Source: Rhodospirillaceae bacterium
GTDB lineage: Bacteria > Pseudomonadota > Alphaproteobacteria > GCA-2721365
Direction of reading: 5' to 3'
Assembly: GCA_002721365.1 (NCBI GenBank)
Contig: PBKC01000097.1
Coordinates: 1 to 33,899, forward strand
Length of the DNA stretch: 33,899 nucleotides
Shown here: piece by piece, positions 23,765-32,852 of the stretch
How the letters are laid out: every line of letters begins with the position of its first letter
How positions within the stretch are numbered: position 1 is the first letter of the stretch
Position numbers and translations under genes: made by a program
The notes under the pieces: generated by a model
Databases searched by the model: none
Told to the model about the DNA's origin: nothing
The model's input: only the letters and a program-made list of their open reading frames with translations

Positions 23765-24733
23765 ATGCCGACCTCTGCGCGCACTCTTTTCATTGCCGCA
23801 ATCGCCTTCCTGATCGGACATGCGAGCGCCCGGATGTGGCAATCCGAGGCCGTGGGCGAGGCGCAGCCGCATAGCGTATCTGCAGCTACGAACGATTCGC
23901 TGGATGGCGGCTCGGTTATCCACAGAGCAGAAGCCGCCCCGGCGATCCACCTCGACGAACCCGTCGTAACAGGGGCCACCGTTACCGCCGGACAGTCGGC
24001 CGAATCGCCGCCTCCACCGCCGCGCCCCCGTCCAGTCTCCTTCCGGCAAGTGGGCCTCCCACCGCCACCCACGAAACCTCGGCAGCCGAAACAGGCGCCC
24101 GCGACACCCCCAGCGACGCATCAGTTCACGGTCACGATCGGCGGCGCCGATATGGAGCTCGCCGGTCTGCTGACCTCCGGCCGGCAGGCGCTCGACGCTG
24201 GAGATCTCGATACCGCGCTCTACTTCTACCGGGCTGCCATCGGACACGCGCCCGAGGATCGGGATGCGCTGATGGGCTATGCAGCGGTATCGCGAGCAGG
24301 AGGCGACAGAGAAGCGGCGCACTCGGCCTACCGCAGCGTTCTCGCCACCCACCCGGACGACATTCGCGCCGCCCTGCAGCTCGCCGGCCTGACTGCGGAA
24401 ACCGATCCCGGTGCCGCCGTTCGCGCGCTGGAGGCGCTCAAGCGGACCGATCCCGACGATCCGGCTCTTCTCGCGCAGCTTGCGCAGACCCAGGAGCGGA
24501 TGGGCATGATCGACGACGCGCTTCACAATCTGCGGCGCGCCGTCGAGTTAGCCTCGGGGGAACCCGCCTACCGCCTGAATCTGGCCCTGCTCCTCGATCG
24601 GATGGGGCGCGGCGCCGACGCCCTCCCGCACTACCGGTCAGTCCTGGATGCGGCCTATCGAGGCACACCGCTGGCCACGGATATCGGTGCGGTCGAAGCG
24701 CGCTACGCGTATCTCGCCGGCAAGGACCGCTAG
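23765..24733 (+). CDS. Membrane-anchored TPR protein, MshN-like
   Basis: Predicted bitopic inner-membrane protein of 322 residues. One N-terminal hydrophobic segment (about 7-22) is followed by a low-complexity Pro-rich linker (PPPPPRPRP, then PPPPTKPRQPKQ, about 80-115). From about residue 125 to 290 there are TPR units, for example ALDAGDLDTALYFYRAAIGHAPED and LGRDEAL-type helices in MIDDALHNLRRAVELASGEP. MSHA pilus loci usually contain such a protein, MshN. Here it converges on the end of the pilus operon with 28 nt between stops. The link to pili is by position and architecture, not by a specific motif. Confidence 0.75.
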   Translation: MPTSARTLFIAAIAFLIGHASARMWQSEAVGEAQPHSVSAATNDSLDGGSVIHRAEAAPAIHLDEPVVTGATVTAGQSAESPPPPPRPRPVSFRQVGLPPPPTKPRQPKQAPATPPATHQFTVTIGGADMELAGLLTSGRQALDAGDLDTALYFYRAAIGHAPEDRDALMGYAAVSRAGGDREAAHSAYRSVLATHPDDIRAALQLAGLTAETDPGAAVRALEALKRTDPDDPALLAQLAQTQERMGMIDDALHNLRRAVELASGEPAYRLNLALLLDRMGRGADALPHYRSVLDAAYRGTPLATDIGAVEARYAYLAGKDR

Positions 24734-24761
24734 CGACGGGTTCCCGGCCTCCCACCGCGCT

Positions 24762-25151
24762 TCAGCGCCCTTCGCGGATATGCCCGGTCGAAAGATCGAT
24801 GGTCTGGTTCGGCTGCAAGGTGAACCGGCTCACTCTCGGCTCCCCCGACCAGAGAAGATGCACCGCCCTGGCCTCGATCCGCTCGACCTGAAGCGCGCCT
24901 AGGTGATCTCCCTCGCCGAGCCATCTGTCTCCCAGCCGAGCGACCCAGCCGCCGTCGGTGGCCGGCACGATCGCGGCAAGATGGAATTTCGGACTCGATG
25001 AGGAAGGCGACGGCGCCTCCGCGCTCGTCTCGGTCTCGCGGAAACGAAGGGCAGCGCGCTCTTCGTCGCTGAACATCAGCGAGTCGGCCGCAGCAGAGCT
25101 TCCGGGCGAAAGCAGCAGACCAGCTACAAGGCCAAGCAATGCCTTCACCAT
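24762..25151 (-). CDS. Small exported pilus protein, MshK/PilP-like
   Basis: The 129-residue protein has a signal peptide (cleavage near SSAAA-DS), a low-complexity Ser/Pro/Glu stretch, then a compact domain with LAAIVPATDGGWVARLGDRWLGEGDHLGALQVERI and a VHLLWSGEPRVSRFTL strand. This is the HR/PilP-type fold of GspC, PilP and MshK, which binds the secretin. It is the last gene of the operon and overlaps the MshJ-like gene by 7 bp. It is too divergent for a firm name. Confidence 0.7.
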   Translation of the reverse strand: MVKALLGLVAGLLLSPGSSAAADSLMFSDEERAALRFRETETSAEAPSPSSSSPKFHLAAIVPATDGGWVARLGDRWLGEGDHLGALQVERIEARAVHLLWSGEPRVSRFTLQPNQTIDLSTGHIREGR

Positions 25152-25765
25152 TCCGCCACTCGATCCGGCTCCGTTACCGCCGACCAGCGGAGGATGACAT
25201 GGGCCTGCACGAGTTGCGGTCTTTCACCGTCCCGAACGGCGGCGCGGACAGTGGCATCGATCTCCCCTGTCCGTTCGACGATCAGGGAATCGACATGCAG
25301 TGCCCCATCGATCCGAAACTTCAGGTCGGACAGGAACGCGACGATGTCGGTGTCGGTCGTCGCCCAGATGTCGAGAGTAACAGGCACGGTCCTGATCCCG
25401 ACATCGCCCGACTCCGTGGTTATCGGCTGGACTCCGATATCGTAGACGAGGCGCCCGATCTCCCGCTCTTGGGCGATGTCGGCAAGGACCTCGGCCAGAC
25501 CGGAAGGGGCCACGGTTCGGGTAAACCCGCGTTCCTGCAGCAGGTCGTATTCAGGGCGCTCGCGCCGCGCCCTTGCCGCGGCCGCCTCGATTTCTCCGGC
25601 ACGGCGATAGAGCGCTTCCGTCTCGAGGGAAAGGCGTCCCGTCTCCCGGGCCAGATGCTGGCGCTCGGCATCCAGCCGCGACGCCAAGATCGCGCACATC
25701 ACCGCCACGACTACCAACAGCAATGCCGCGCCATAGCCGCGAACCCGTCCCGACCGACCGTTCAC
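25145..25765 (-). CDS. Pilus assembly protein, MshJ/PilO-like
   Basis: The 206 residues show a short basic cytoplasmic tail, one membrane span (about 11-28), a coiled coil (about 30-70: LDAERQHLARETGRLSLETE) and a C-terminal ferredoxin-like domain with VPVTLDIWATTDTDIVAFLSDL. This order is that of PilO, GspM and MshJ, which form the inner-membrane alignment complex. Its ATG overlaps the stop of the MshI-like gene by 4 bp. Confidence 0.78.
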   Translation of the reverse strand: MNGRSGRVRGYGAALLLVVVAVMCAILASRLDAERQHLARETGRLSLETEALYRRAGEIEAAAARARRERPEYDLLQERGFTRTVAPSGLAEVLADIAQEREIGRLVYDIGVQPITTESGDVGIRTVPVTLDIWATTDTDIVAFLSDLKFRIDGALHVDSLIVERTGEIDATVRAAVRDGERPQLVQAHVILRWSAVTEPDRVAEW

Positions 25766-27282
25766 GACGAGTCCCCCGGTCCGGCAATCCTGAATTCGAA
25801 GACAGGCTCGACACGCGGCGGTGGAGCGACATCGCTCCCGACCTCGCCTTTCAGAGTTCCGGAGTCGGGCAGGACGGACGCCCCATGAACCATGGAGACG
25901 AGGTGATCGGGGAACGCCAGCTTCAAACGGGCTGCGATATGCTCAGCGGTTTCTCCCGCGGATCGCTCATCGCCTTCAGGTGCCGAAAGCCTGACGAGGA
26001 ATTCGAGCATCCCCCCGCCCGTTTCGTCTGATTCCCATGAGACACGCCGGGCATGACCATCCCCGGCCAGTGCCTCAGCCAGCATGTCCCATAGCGCCTC
26101 GATCGCATCGAGGTTGGGATCGGCCGTTCTCCAGGCATCGATCAGAGCGACCATGCGCTCCGGGGATTCCGGGAGATCATCGGCGCCTGACCTCGCCTCC
26201 GATAAGGCGGATTGGGCTGCCACATTGCGGTCTTGGAGCGTTTCGACCGTCTTCCGCTCGGCATCGAGGTTCGCGAACGATACGGCCGCCCATCCCAGGG
26301 ACGCGACAAGCCCCGTGGCGGCAATCCGGTTCACGGTCCGAGGCTGCAGCAAGCGTCGTGCGGCGGAGAGTTGCCCCTCCTCGGGACGAGAAAGTGGAAG
26401 CTCCATCGAATGCTGAGCGGCATAAGCCGCATGCAGCATGTCGGCGACTTCCCCATCCCCGTCCGGCAATGTCAGCCCAAGGCGCCCCGCGGCCTTTTCC
26501 GGCGTCATGACCGTGATCGAGTCGGCGGCGAGGGGCATCGTCTTCAAGCCGCGCGAATCGTCCGGTCCGGCAAGGATGACGACGGCGACGTTGTCTCCGC
26601 GCTCCAAACCGGACCGAGCGAGATAGCCGCGGGTTTCCTCGAAAGCCGTGGCCAGAACCTCTCCATCGAGCGGCGCCGAATCGGTCGCGGCGGTCAGCCG
26701 GGTCAAGACGAACGTCCCGTCGCGAACGACGATCTGGCGAAGGCCGGAAACCCGGTTGCGCACGATGAGAACGGTCCAGAGACAGCCGCCGGTGACAGGT
26801 GTCGGTGGACGCAGACGCCCCGTCATTCCCGCGGCTTCGAGAGGCAACAGTCCGATGCCCGACAGAGGGTTCGGCAAGCCGTCAAGTCTTGCCAACCAGC
26901 CGTCGATGGCCGGACCGCCCACCGCACCGGCCAGCAGATAGCCATCCGGGCGTCCGAGGGGCGATGGTCGCAGAAGCATCACGCCGCCAACGACTAGCCC
27001 TGCCATTTCCCGTTTGAGCCGACGGGCCATCAACTTGCGCCGGTCGAGCGGACCGAGGGCGGGCAGCATTTCCTGCCGATAGACCTGCTCCTGCGTATCC
27101 AGAAGAACGGTCACCGGCGCGCCTCCGGCATGGCCGAGGACACCGCAAACAGCCTCTTCGGCCGTCCGGTCTCCCGCTGCGGCAAAATGCACATCCACGA
27201 CCCGGCGCCCCGCGACACACGCCAGCAAGGCGCCTTCGTCACCGACAACGAGGACAAACCGCGGTTTGACGGGGCCGAACAT
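25762..27282 (-). CDS. MSHA biogenesis protein MshI-like (PilM/PilN or GspL type)
   Basis: Protein of 506 residues with two parts. Residues about 1-290 look like an actin-like/GspL cytoplasmic domain with the early strands FVLVVGDEGALLACVAGRRVVDVHF. After an Arg-rich segment (RRLLQPRTVNRIAATG) one membrane span (about 318-335) leads into a PilN-like coiled coil (LDAERKTVETLQDRNVAAQ) and a periplasmic domain. It thus combines what PilM and PilN do separately. The ATG at 27282 is preferred because it lies 5 nt after the mshG stop; an earlier start would overlap mshG by 58 bp with unprotein-like sequence. Confidence 0.75.
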   Translation of the reverse strand: MFGPVKPRFVLVVGDEGALLACVAGRRVVDVHFAAAGDRTAEEAVCGVLGHAGGAPVTVLLDTQEQVYRQEMLPALGPLDRRKLMARRLKREMAGLVVGGVMLLRPSPLGRPDGYLLAGAVGGPAIDGWLARLDGLPNPLSGIGLLPLEAAGMTGRLRPPTPVTGGCLWTVLIVRNRVSGLRQIVVRDGTFVLTRLTAATDSAPLDGEVLATAFEETRGYLARSGLERGDNVAVVILAGPDDSRGLKTMPLAADSITVMTPEKAAGRLGLTLPDGDGEVADMLHAAYAAQHSMELPLSRPEEGQLSAARRLLQPRTVNRIAATGLVASLGWAAVSFANLDAERKTVETLQDRNVAAQSALSEARSGADDLPESPERMVALIDAWRTADPNLDAIEALWDMLAEALAGDGHARRVSWESDETGGGMLEFLVRLSAPEGDERSAGETAEHIAARLKLAFPDHLVSMVHGASVLPDSGTLKGEVGSDVAPPPRVEPVFEFRIAGPGDSS

Positions 27283-27287
27283 GCCGG

Positions 27288-28493
27288 TCAGCCGAACTGC
27301 GAGAGGTTGTCGTAAAGCGGACCGAACACGGCGAGGACAATCCACAGCAGCATGAGCCCGATGACGGCGGTCATCGCCGGCTCGATGACTCCAACCAGAC
27401 GGCCTACCGACTCGTCGACCTCCCGGTCATAGAAATAGGCGACGTTTTCAAGCGCTTCGTCGAGACGGCCGGATTCCTCGCCGACGCGGAACATTCTGAC
27501 GACCAGGGGCGGAAAAGCACCGCTGTCGGCCAATGCCTGGGATAGGGGCAGGCCGTTCTCGACCTCGTGCCGCACATCTGCGAGCGCCGCCTGCAAGGCC
27601 CGATTGGCCACCACCCGCTCGCTGGTACGGAGACAACGCAGGACATCGATCCCGCTGCCGAACATGATGGCGAAGAAGTGGGTGAAGCGTGCCAGGGCGA
27701 TCTTCCGCCGGGCCGTGCCGATGACGGGTAACCGCAGCTTCCATCGGTCGATCAGGCGAGCAAAGGGCTGGGAGACGACGGTCGTCGCATAGACCGCTAC
27801 GGCCAGGGCCGCGACGCCGGCACCGACGAGCCATCCATAATCGGCGAGAAAATCCGAAGCGCCGATCAGAGCTCGGGTCACGGGCGGCAGCTCGACCTGC
27901 TGAAGGACCAGGAACTCGACCAGGCGCGGGACCAGATAGCCCATCATCACGGCGATGACCGCGGCCAGGGCTATCAGAAGCATTGCCGGGTAGCGGAGCG
28001 CCCGACCGACCTTGACGGTGACGTCGCGGACCCATTTGAGGTGCGTCTCCAGGCGTGCGAACGACTGCCCGAGGTCGCCCGTCTCCTCGCCGGCGGCGAC
28101 GATTCCGGTGAAAACCGCATCGAACATGCCGGGATGCCGCGCCAGTGCCGCCGACAGCAAAGCGCCGTCATGGACATCGTCCCGCACCTGCCGCAGGACA
28201 CCACGGAGACGTGCCGAAGGCGTGGCCTCGGCGATATCGGCGAGGGCATCGAGCAGCGGCACCCCGGCGCGGTCGAGCTGTGCCATATGAATACAGAACT
28301 GGATCAGCTCGGCCGTCGAAACACCGTGCCGGAGGATCGGTAGCGCCGTCGCTGCCGGGCGCCGGACACAGGAGACGAGCTCGAGCCGCATGCCGCGCAA
28401 GCGGGTTTCGAGGTCCGGCTCGCTCGCGGCCTCCAGCGAGCCGCGCACGATAGCGCCGGCCCCGTCCAGCGCCCTGAAGCGATAGGCGGGCAC
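27288..28493 (-). CDS. mshG: Type II secretion/type IV pilus platform protein (MshG/PilC/GspF)
   Basis: Polytopic inner-membrane platform on which the assembly ATPase acts. The 401 residues contain two GspF domains. The first has ELIQFCIHMAQLDRAGVPLLDALADI and GEETGDLGQSFARLETHL; the second has RFTHFFAIMFGSGIDVLRCL and GEESGRLDEALENVAYFYDREV. Membrane spans are near 165-190, 215-240 and at the C-terminus. The start is GTG, 3 nt after the mshE stop. Confidence 0.93.
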   Translation of the reverse strand: MPAYRFRALDGAGAIVRGSLEAASEPDLETRLRGMRLELVSCVRRPAATALPILRHGVSTAELIQFCIHMAQLDRAGVPLLDALADIAEATPSARLRGVLRQVRDDVHDGALLSAALARHPGMFDAVFTGIVAAGEETGDLGQSFARLETHLKWVRDVTVKVGRALRYPAMLLIALAAVIAVMMGYLVPRLVEFLVLQQVELPPVTRALIGASDFLADYGWLVGAGVAALAVAVYATTVVSQPFARLIDRWKLRLPVIGTARRKIALARFTHFFAIMFGSGIDVLRCLRTSERVVANRALQAALADVRHEVENGLPLSQALADSGAFPPLVVRMFRVGEESGRLDEALENVAYFYDREVDESVGRLVGVIEPAMTAVIGLMLLWIVLAVFGPLYDNLSQFG

Positions 28494-28496
28494 GGG

Positions 28497-30272
28497 CTAC
28501 ATCCGCTGCGTCATGTCGACGGCCGCGATCAGCTCGTCGAGGCTGGTGGTGCCGTCCAGAACCTTGGCCGTTCCATCCTCGATCATCGGCACGAAACCGC
28601 TCTCCAGCGCCACCGCCCGCAGGGCATGACGATTGCCGCCCGATGCCACCAGCTCGTCGAGACGGTCGTCGAAGCGGAGAATCTCGACGAGGGCGATGCG
28701 CCCGCGATAGCCGGTATGGCGGCAGGCTTCGCAGCCGACGGCCGTATGGATCACCGGCGGATCGATATCGCCGATCCCCAGCAGGCGGCACGCCTCCGCT
28801 GTCGCCGGTGCGCCGCGCTTGCATTCGCCACAAAGCCTGCGAGCGAGCCGCTGTGCGATCGCGCAGATGATGTTGCCGGCCAACAGGTCGACGGGGATGC
28901 CGATGTCGACGAGGCGGCTGACCGTCCCGAGCGCGTCGTTGGTGTGCAAGGTTGTGAAGACGCGATGGCCCGTGATCGCGGCGCGGATCGCCATCTGGGC
29001 GCTCTCCCGGTCACGCACCTCACCGACCAGGATGATGTCGGGATCCTGTCGAAGGATGGAGCGGACTCCGTCGGCAAAATTGAGCTGAGAACCCTCGCGG
29101 ACTTCCGACTGGCGGATCAGTGGCAGGCGATACTCGACCGGGTCCTCCAGGGTCATGATGTTGACCGCCGGTGTACTGAGGTGATCGAGCATCGAATAGA
29201 GCGTGGTCGTCTTGCCCGACCCGGTCGGTCCGGTCACCAGGATCAGCCCTTCGGGCCTCAGCAGCAGGCGCTTCAACAAGGCGACATTGCGATCCCCGAA
29301 CCCGAGCTCTTCCAGCGGCACCAGCGAGCGGGTCTTGTCGAGGATCCGAAGCACGATGTTCTCGCCATGAACCGTCGGCAGGCTGGCGACGCGGAAATCG
29401 ACCTCGCGCGCCGCCACCCGATAGCTGAACCGGCCATCCTGAGGATTGCGGGCATCGGCAATGTTGAGGCTGGCCATCACCTTCAGCCGCACGGCGATCG
29501 ACGACCAGTAGTCCTTATGGAAGGTCCGCACCTGATGAAGAACGCCGTCGATGCGGTAACGCAGGCGGACGAAGGCGCCCTCAGGCTCGAAATGGATGTC
29601 CGAGGCGCCCTGGTTCACGGCATCGACCAGGAGGGCGTTGACGAGCCGCACCGTCGGGTTGCGGTAACTCTCCGTGTCGGCGTCGCTCGTCCGCGCGGTA
29701 CCTCCGTCCTCGATCTCCCTCAGGATGCCGTCGATCGACGTCTCGAAACCGAAATGCTGAGCGATCAGGTCCTGCAGCGCACCGTCGGCACACACCATCG
29801 GTTCGACCCGGTAACCAGCGGGCAGATAACGCCGGGCCTGGTCGAGCGCGGGAAGGTCGTGTACGTCCGCCATGGCGAGCTGGACGGTGCGGTCGGCATC
29901 CGACAGCGCTACCGGCAGCATCTGGTGGCGTGCCGCGAGAGCTTGGGGCAATAGACGCGCCGCCGCCGGGTCGACGATCGTGGTCCCCGGATCGAATCGT
30001 TCCAGCCCCGCCGCATCGGCCAGAACCTGGGCCAGAGCGCCGGTGGTGAGAAAGCCGAGCTCGACCAGAACCTCGCCGAGACGCTTTCCCGAGCGCGTTT
30101 TCTCCCTAAGCGCGACGTCGACCTGGTCGGGCGAAAGCAGTTTCAGGGCGATCAGGCGGTCGCCGAGTCGGGTAGCGACGGCATCCTCGGCGGGTTCGGG
30201 TGGCACCGTCGCGGAGAACGGTTGCAGTATTGCCGCTCGCTGTCCTCCGGCCATGCCGCCCGGCGCCGCCAT
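28497..30272 (-). CDS. mshE: Pilus assembly/secretion ATPase (MshE/PilB/GspE) with MshEN-type N-domain
   Basis: Hexameric ATPase that powers pilin polymerisation. Of 591 residues, Walker A is GPTGSGKTT (348-356), Walker B runs through ILVGEVRDRESAQ (about 414-426), and the His box is TGHRVFTTLHTNDA (434-447). A zinc tetracysteine is Cys481/484 with Cys514/517. The N-terminus has two repeats of the MshEN type, RLGDRLIALKLLSPDQ (from 35) and RLGEVLVELGFLTTGAL (from 64), each starting with the RLG that contacts c-di-GMP in known MshE proteins. The first repeat has Lys in place of its Gly. Activity may therefore respond to c-di-GMP (inference). Confidence 0.94.
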   Translation of the reverse strand: MAAPGGMAGGQRAAILQPFSATVPPEPAEDAVATRLGDRLIALKLLSPDQVDVALREKTRSGKRLGEVLVELGFLTTGALAQVLADAAGLERFDPGTTIVDPAAARLLPQALAARHQMLPVALSDADRTVQLAMADVHDLPALDQARRYLPAGYRVEPMVCADGALQDLIAQHFGFETSIDGILREIEDGGTARTSDADTESYRNPTVRLVNALLVDAVNQGASDIHFEPEGAFVRLRYRIDGVLHQVRTFHKDYWSSIAVRLKVMASLNIADARNPQDGRFSYRVAAREVDFRVASLPTVHGENIVLRILDKTRSLVPLEELGFGDRNVALLKRLLLRPEGLILVTGPTGSGKTTTLYSMLDHLSTPAVNIMTLEDPVEYRLPLIRQSEVREGSQLNFADGVRSILRQDPDIILVGEVRDRESAQMAIRAAITGHRVFTTLHTNDALGTVSRLVDIGIPVDLLAGNIICAIAQRLARRLCGECKRGAPATAEACRLLGIGDIDPPVIHTAVGCEACRHTGYRGRIALVEILRFDDRLDELVASGGNRHALRAVALESGFVPMIEDGTAKVLDGTTSLDELIAAVDMTQRM

Positions 30273-30275
30273 ACG

Positions 30276-30932
30276 CTACAACCGGAACGCCAGGGTGCAG
30301 ACTTCGGCGGACGTCGCCACCGCATAGTTGCCCGTGTCATCGATGCAGTCGGCGGTCGGCGTCCGCACCGCACCGGTGGTCGGCTGGCCGTCGTCGACTC
30401 GGGCGTCCATGCGCCGGGCAACCTCGGGCGTCAGCAGGGCGTTGGTCGTCGCCCCGGCCGAAGTCGGGTTGCCGAGAAGCAGCCAATTCGCCGCAAGTCC
30501 CTGGACGACGAACTGGCCGGCGTTGAAACCGCCGCCCACCGACGCCGAGGGCAGTCCGACCCCGAGCTGGGCGGTGGCTCCGTCATAGTCGCCGATGATG
30601 AGTCCGGCACGGGCGAGATGCTCCCAGAACAGCAAACCCTCTCCGGTATTGCCGCCGCCGTCGATTCGGCCATTGCCATTGCCGTTGTCGCCGCTGGCGA
30701 CACCGGAGACACGGGCATCCGCCTGGGAGAAATCGCCCGGCAGCGCCCCATACCGATCGACGAACGAAGCAGCTGCGGTGCGGAAGGCTTCGACCTGGGT
30801 GACCGTTCGGCCGATCCGGGCGTCCTGGATAAGCTGCTGCGCCTTGAGAATGCCGCCGACCAGCAGACCGATGATGACCAGCACGATCGACAGCTCGACG
30901 AGGGTGAAACCCGCCGCCGCCTGTCGCGCCAC
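30276..30932 (-). CDS. Type IV prepilin-like protein (major pilin candidate)
   Basis: Pilin subunit cleaved by prepilin peptidase after Gly in AAAG-FTLVELS; Glu5 of the mature protein is present and the hydrophobic N-helix IVLVIIGLLVGGILK follows. The mature part is about 210 residues, with an Asn/Gly loop NGNGNGRID resembling a calcium loop and a C-terminal Cys pair (ADCIDD and AEVCTL) that would form the D-region disulfide. I choose GTG at 30932, giving the 8-residue leader MARQAAAG. An ATG at 31034 would give a 42-residue leader overlapping mshL by 62 bp. Neither has a good Shine-Dalgarno. It sits between secretin and ATPase genes. Confidence 0.82.
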   Translation of the reverse strand: MARQAAAGFTLVELSIVLVIIGLLVGGILKAQQLIQDARIGRTVTQVEAFRTAAASFVDRYGALPGDFSQADARVSGVASGDNGNGNGRIDGGGNTGEGLLFWEHLARAGLIIGDYDGATAQLGVGLPSASVGGGFNAGQFVVQGLAANWLLLGNPTSAGATTNALLTPEVARRMDARVDDGQPTTGAVRTPTADCIDDTGNYAVATSAEVCTLAFRL

Positions 30933-30972
30933 GAGAGGATGCGTGGACGACTCGGCGGAACGACAGATGGAA

Positions 30973-32670
30973 TCAGAACTGGAGAGGCCGCGGATCTTCG
31001 GTGAAAGCATCGTACACACGCTGGTCCTGGGCATGGTAGGTGGGGCTATCGACGATGGTCGCCTTGAGGAATATCACGAGTTCGCTCACTTGCGCCTGAT
31101 CGTCTCGCCCCGTGAACAACTCTCCGAGCAGCGGGATGTCGGCGAGCCCTGGCGTCCGTTGGCTGTTGTTGATCGTTCGCTCCTGCATCAGCCCGCCCAT
31201 GACGACGATCTCGCCGCTATGCATGCGGACCACCGTGTCGACCTCGCGGACTTCGACCACGGGGATTTCCGACACGACGTTGGCGGCGGCGAGCTCGGGA
31301 TTCGGGTCCTGAACGCGGCGCACGACCCGCGTCACCGTCGGCCGGAGGTTCAGGGTGATGTCCCGCGACGCCCGGTCCACCGAAGGCTGAACCGTCATGA
31401 TCAGACCGATCGGCACGGTATTGGCCTCGGTGTCGATCGACTGCACGACCTGGGCGTTGTTTACGTTGCCGAGGACGGCGAGATCGACGTCGACGGTGAA
31501 GAACACGTCGTTTTCCGCCACCTTGAGGACCGCCTGCTGATTGTTGAGCGCCAGGAGCCGCGGGCTGGAGAGCGTGCGGGCGGTCCCGAATTCCTGGACG
31601 AAGGTCACGGCGGCGTCGAAGTCGCCGGTATCGAGCGCGAACCGGGTGAAGCCCGTGGCATCAAGTACGAACGCGGTGCCAAGCTGGCCGGAGATGGCGA
31701 GATCGTCGGCCAACAGGCTCCAATCGATCCCCGTCTGATAGCCGTCGTCGAGCAGGACTTCGACAATCTTGGCTTCGATCAACACCTGGGCAGAGGACGA
31801 GTCACGCAACCGATCCAGAAAGTGGCCGATCTCGGCATGCTCGCGCCCGGTGGCGAAGACCGTGAGCAGGCCCGCCTGCCGATTGATGGTGAAACGCCGG
31901 TCGACCGTTCCCGCTTCTGTGGCCGGCCCCGGTTCGCCGCCACCGGCCGCAGGAGGCGCCGATGCGAGGATAGCCCCTATGCTCGCCCTCACCTCGTCCC
32001 AGTAGTCGGAGACGGTTTCGACGGACACCTCGGACTTGGACGCGTTGCTCCCGCCTCCGGGTGTTCCGCTGGCGTTGGCGACACTGGTGGAGATATCGGT
32101 CGAGGAGCGGATACTGGTGACACCCTTCCGCACCAGGTTGGGGTAGTCGACGCGATAGGTCTTGAGATAAGGCGTATCCCGCTCGACCCTGAGCACGCCA
32201 TTGCGCATCGAGTAGCGGAGTCCGGCCTGCGCCGCCAGCCGGTCGACGACCTCGATGAACGGCCGGTCGTGCGCGATGGCGATGACCCCGCCGGTGATGC
32301 TGGGATCGAGCTCCAGATCGATCCCTGCTTCGCGCGCCAGACGGAACAAGACGTCGCGGAGCGGTACGTCCTCCGTTACCGCCAGCGATACGCGCCGCGT
32401 ATCCGCGGGCGACGGCGGCTCGGGCGCGACGACGATCGGAGCCGGCGCGGGGATCGGAGGCGGTGGAGGGACGGAAAAGTCCTGTTTCGCTTCCCCATCC
32501 CGCAGCAGCGCCGCCCTATAAGCCTCCCGCGCAACGGAATCCGAGGCAGTATCCTGCTGGGCGCAGGCGGTGATCAGAAGAACCGGTAGTATGCTGAGCA
32601 GCACCGACCGCCATCGTCTTTCGCCGCTCTTCCCACCCTGCAAGTAGCCTGTCGTCCAAGGCAAGAACAC
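30973..32670 (-). CDS. mshL: Pilus secretin, MshL type (lipoprotein)
   Basis: Outer-membrane gate through which the pilus passes. The signal peptide ends in a lipobox ITAC-A, so it is a lipoprotein. A Pro-rich linker precedes a secretin N-domain (DVPLRDVLFRLAREAGIDLEL) and then VERDTPYLKTYRVDYPNL, wording characteristic of MshL. The secretin domain covers the C-terminal half: VLIEAKIVEVLLDDGYQTGIDW, TLSSPRLLALNNQQAVLKV, and GLADIPLLGELF before the final strand. The start is uncertain: GTG at 32670 has GGGAGG 10 nt upstream; GTG at 32706 and TTG at 32643 are also in frame. First gene of the minus-strand pilus operon. Confidence 0.9.
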   Translation of the reverse strand: MFLPWTTGYLQGGKSGERRWRSVLLSILPVLLITACAQQDTASDSVAREAYRAALLRDGEAKQDFSVPPPPPIPAPAPIVVAPEPPSPADTRRVSLAVTEDVPLRDVLFRLAREAGIDLELDPSITGGVIAIAHDRPFIEVVDRLAAQAGLRYSMRNGVLRVERDTPYLKTYRVDYPNLVRKGVTSIRSSTDISTSVANASGTPGGGSNASKSEVSVETVSDYWDEVRASIGAILASAPPAAGGGEPGPATEAGTVDRRFTINRQAGLLTVFATGREHAEIGHFLDRLRDSSSAQVLIEAKIVEVLLDDGYQTGIDWSLLADDLAISGQLGTAFVLDATGFTRFALDTGDFDAAVTFVQEFGTARTLSSPRLLALNNQQAVLKVAENDVFFTVDVDLAVLGNVNNAQVVQSIDTEANTVPIGLIMTVQPSVDRASRDITLNLRPTVTRVVRRVQDPNPELAAANVVSEIPVVEVREVDTVVRMHSGEIVVMGGLMQERTINNSQRTPGLADIPLLGELFTGRDDQAQVSELVIFLKATIVDSPTYHAQDQRVYDAFTEDPRPLQF

Positions 32671-32840
32671 CGCCTGGAAGCCTCCCGACCCTATGTCGCT
32701 GCACACGGAACGGTAGCACGAGCCATCACATTGTCGTTATCGTTTTACGGGGTGTTTGGGCCGGTCGCGGTCCGCATACCCGCACACAAGCTAGGGTTTC
32801 AATCGATCCGAGCAGCGGGCGCAAAGAGTGCAGCGCCACG
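32671..32840. other. Divergent promoter region of the pilus locus
   Basis: This region upstream of mshL (minus) and of the leader RNA (plus) must contain promoters for both. It is locally AT-richer (around 32728-32752) than the surroundings. I could not find a convincing -35/-10 pair for mshL. Confidence 0.4.
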
Positions 32841-32846
32841 TATACT
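32841..32846 (+). promoter_or_regulatory. TATACT, -10-like element
   Basis: Good match to a sigma-70 -10 hexamer, placing a transcript start near 32853. No TTGACA-like -35 is found 16-18 nt upstream, so an activator or another sigma factor would be needed. Confidence 0.35.
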
Positions 32847-32852
32847 AGAAGA

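Noticed and set aside
30933..31034. Extended N-terminus of the first prepilin from ATG at 31034
   Set aside because: It would overlap mshL by 62 bp and give a 42-residue leader; a GTG start gives a normal 8-residue prepilin leader, though neither has a strong ribosome site.
28626..32589. Several long plus-strand frames opposite mshE and mshL
   Set aside because: They mirror the coding frames of clear pilus genes and show no domain, signal or ribosome site of their own.
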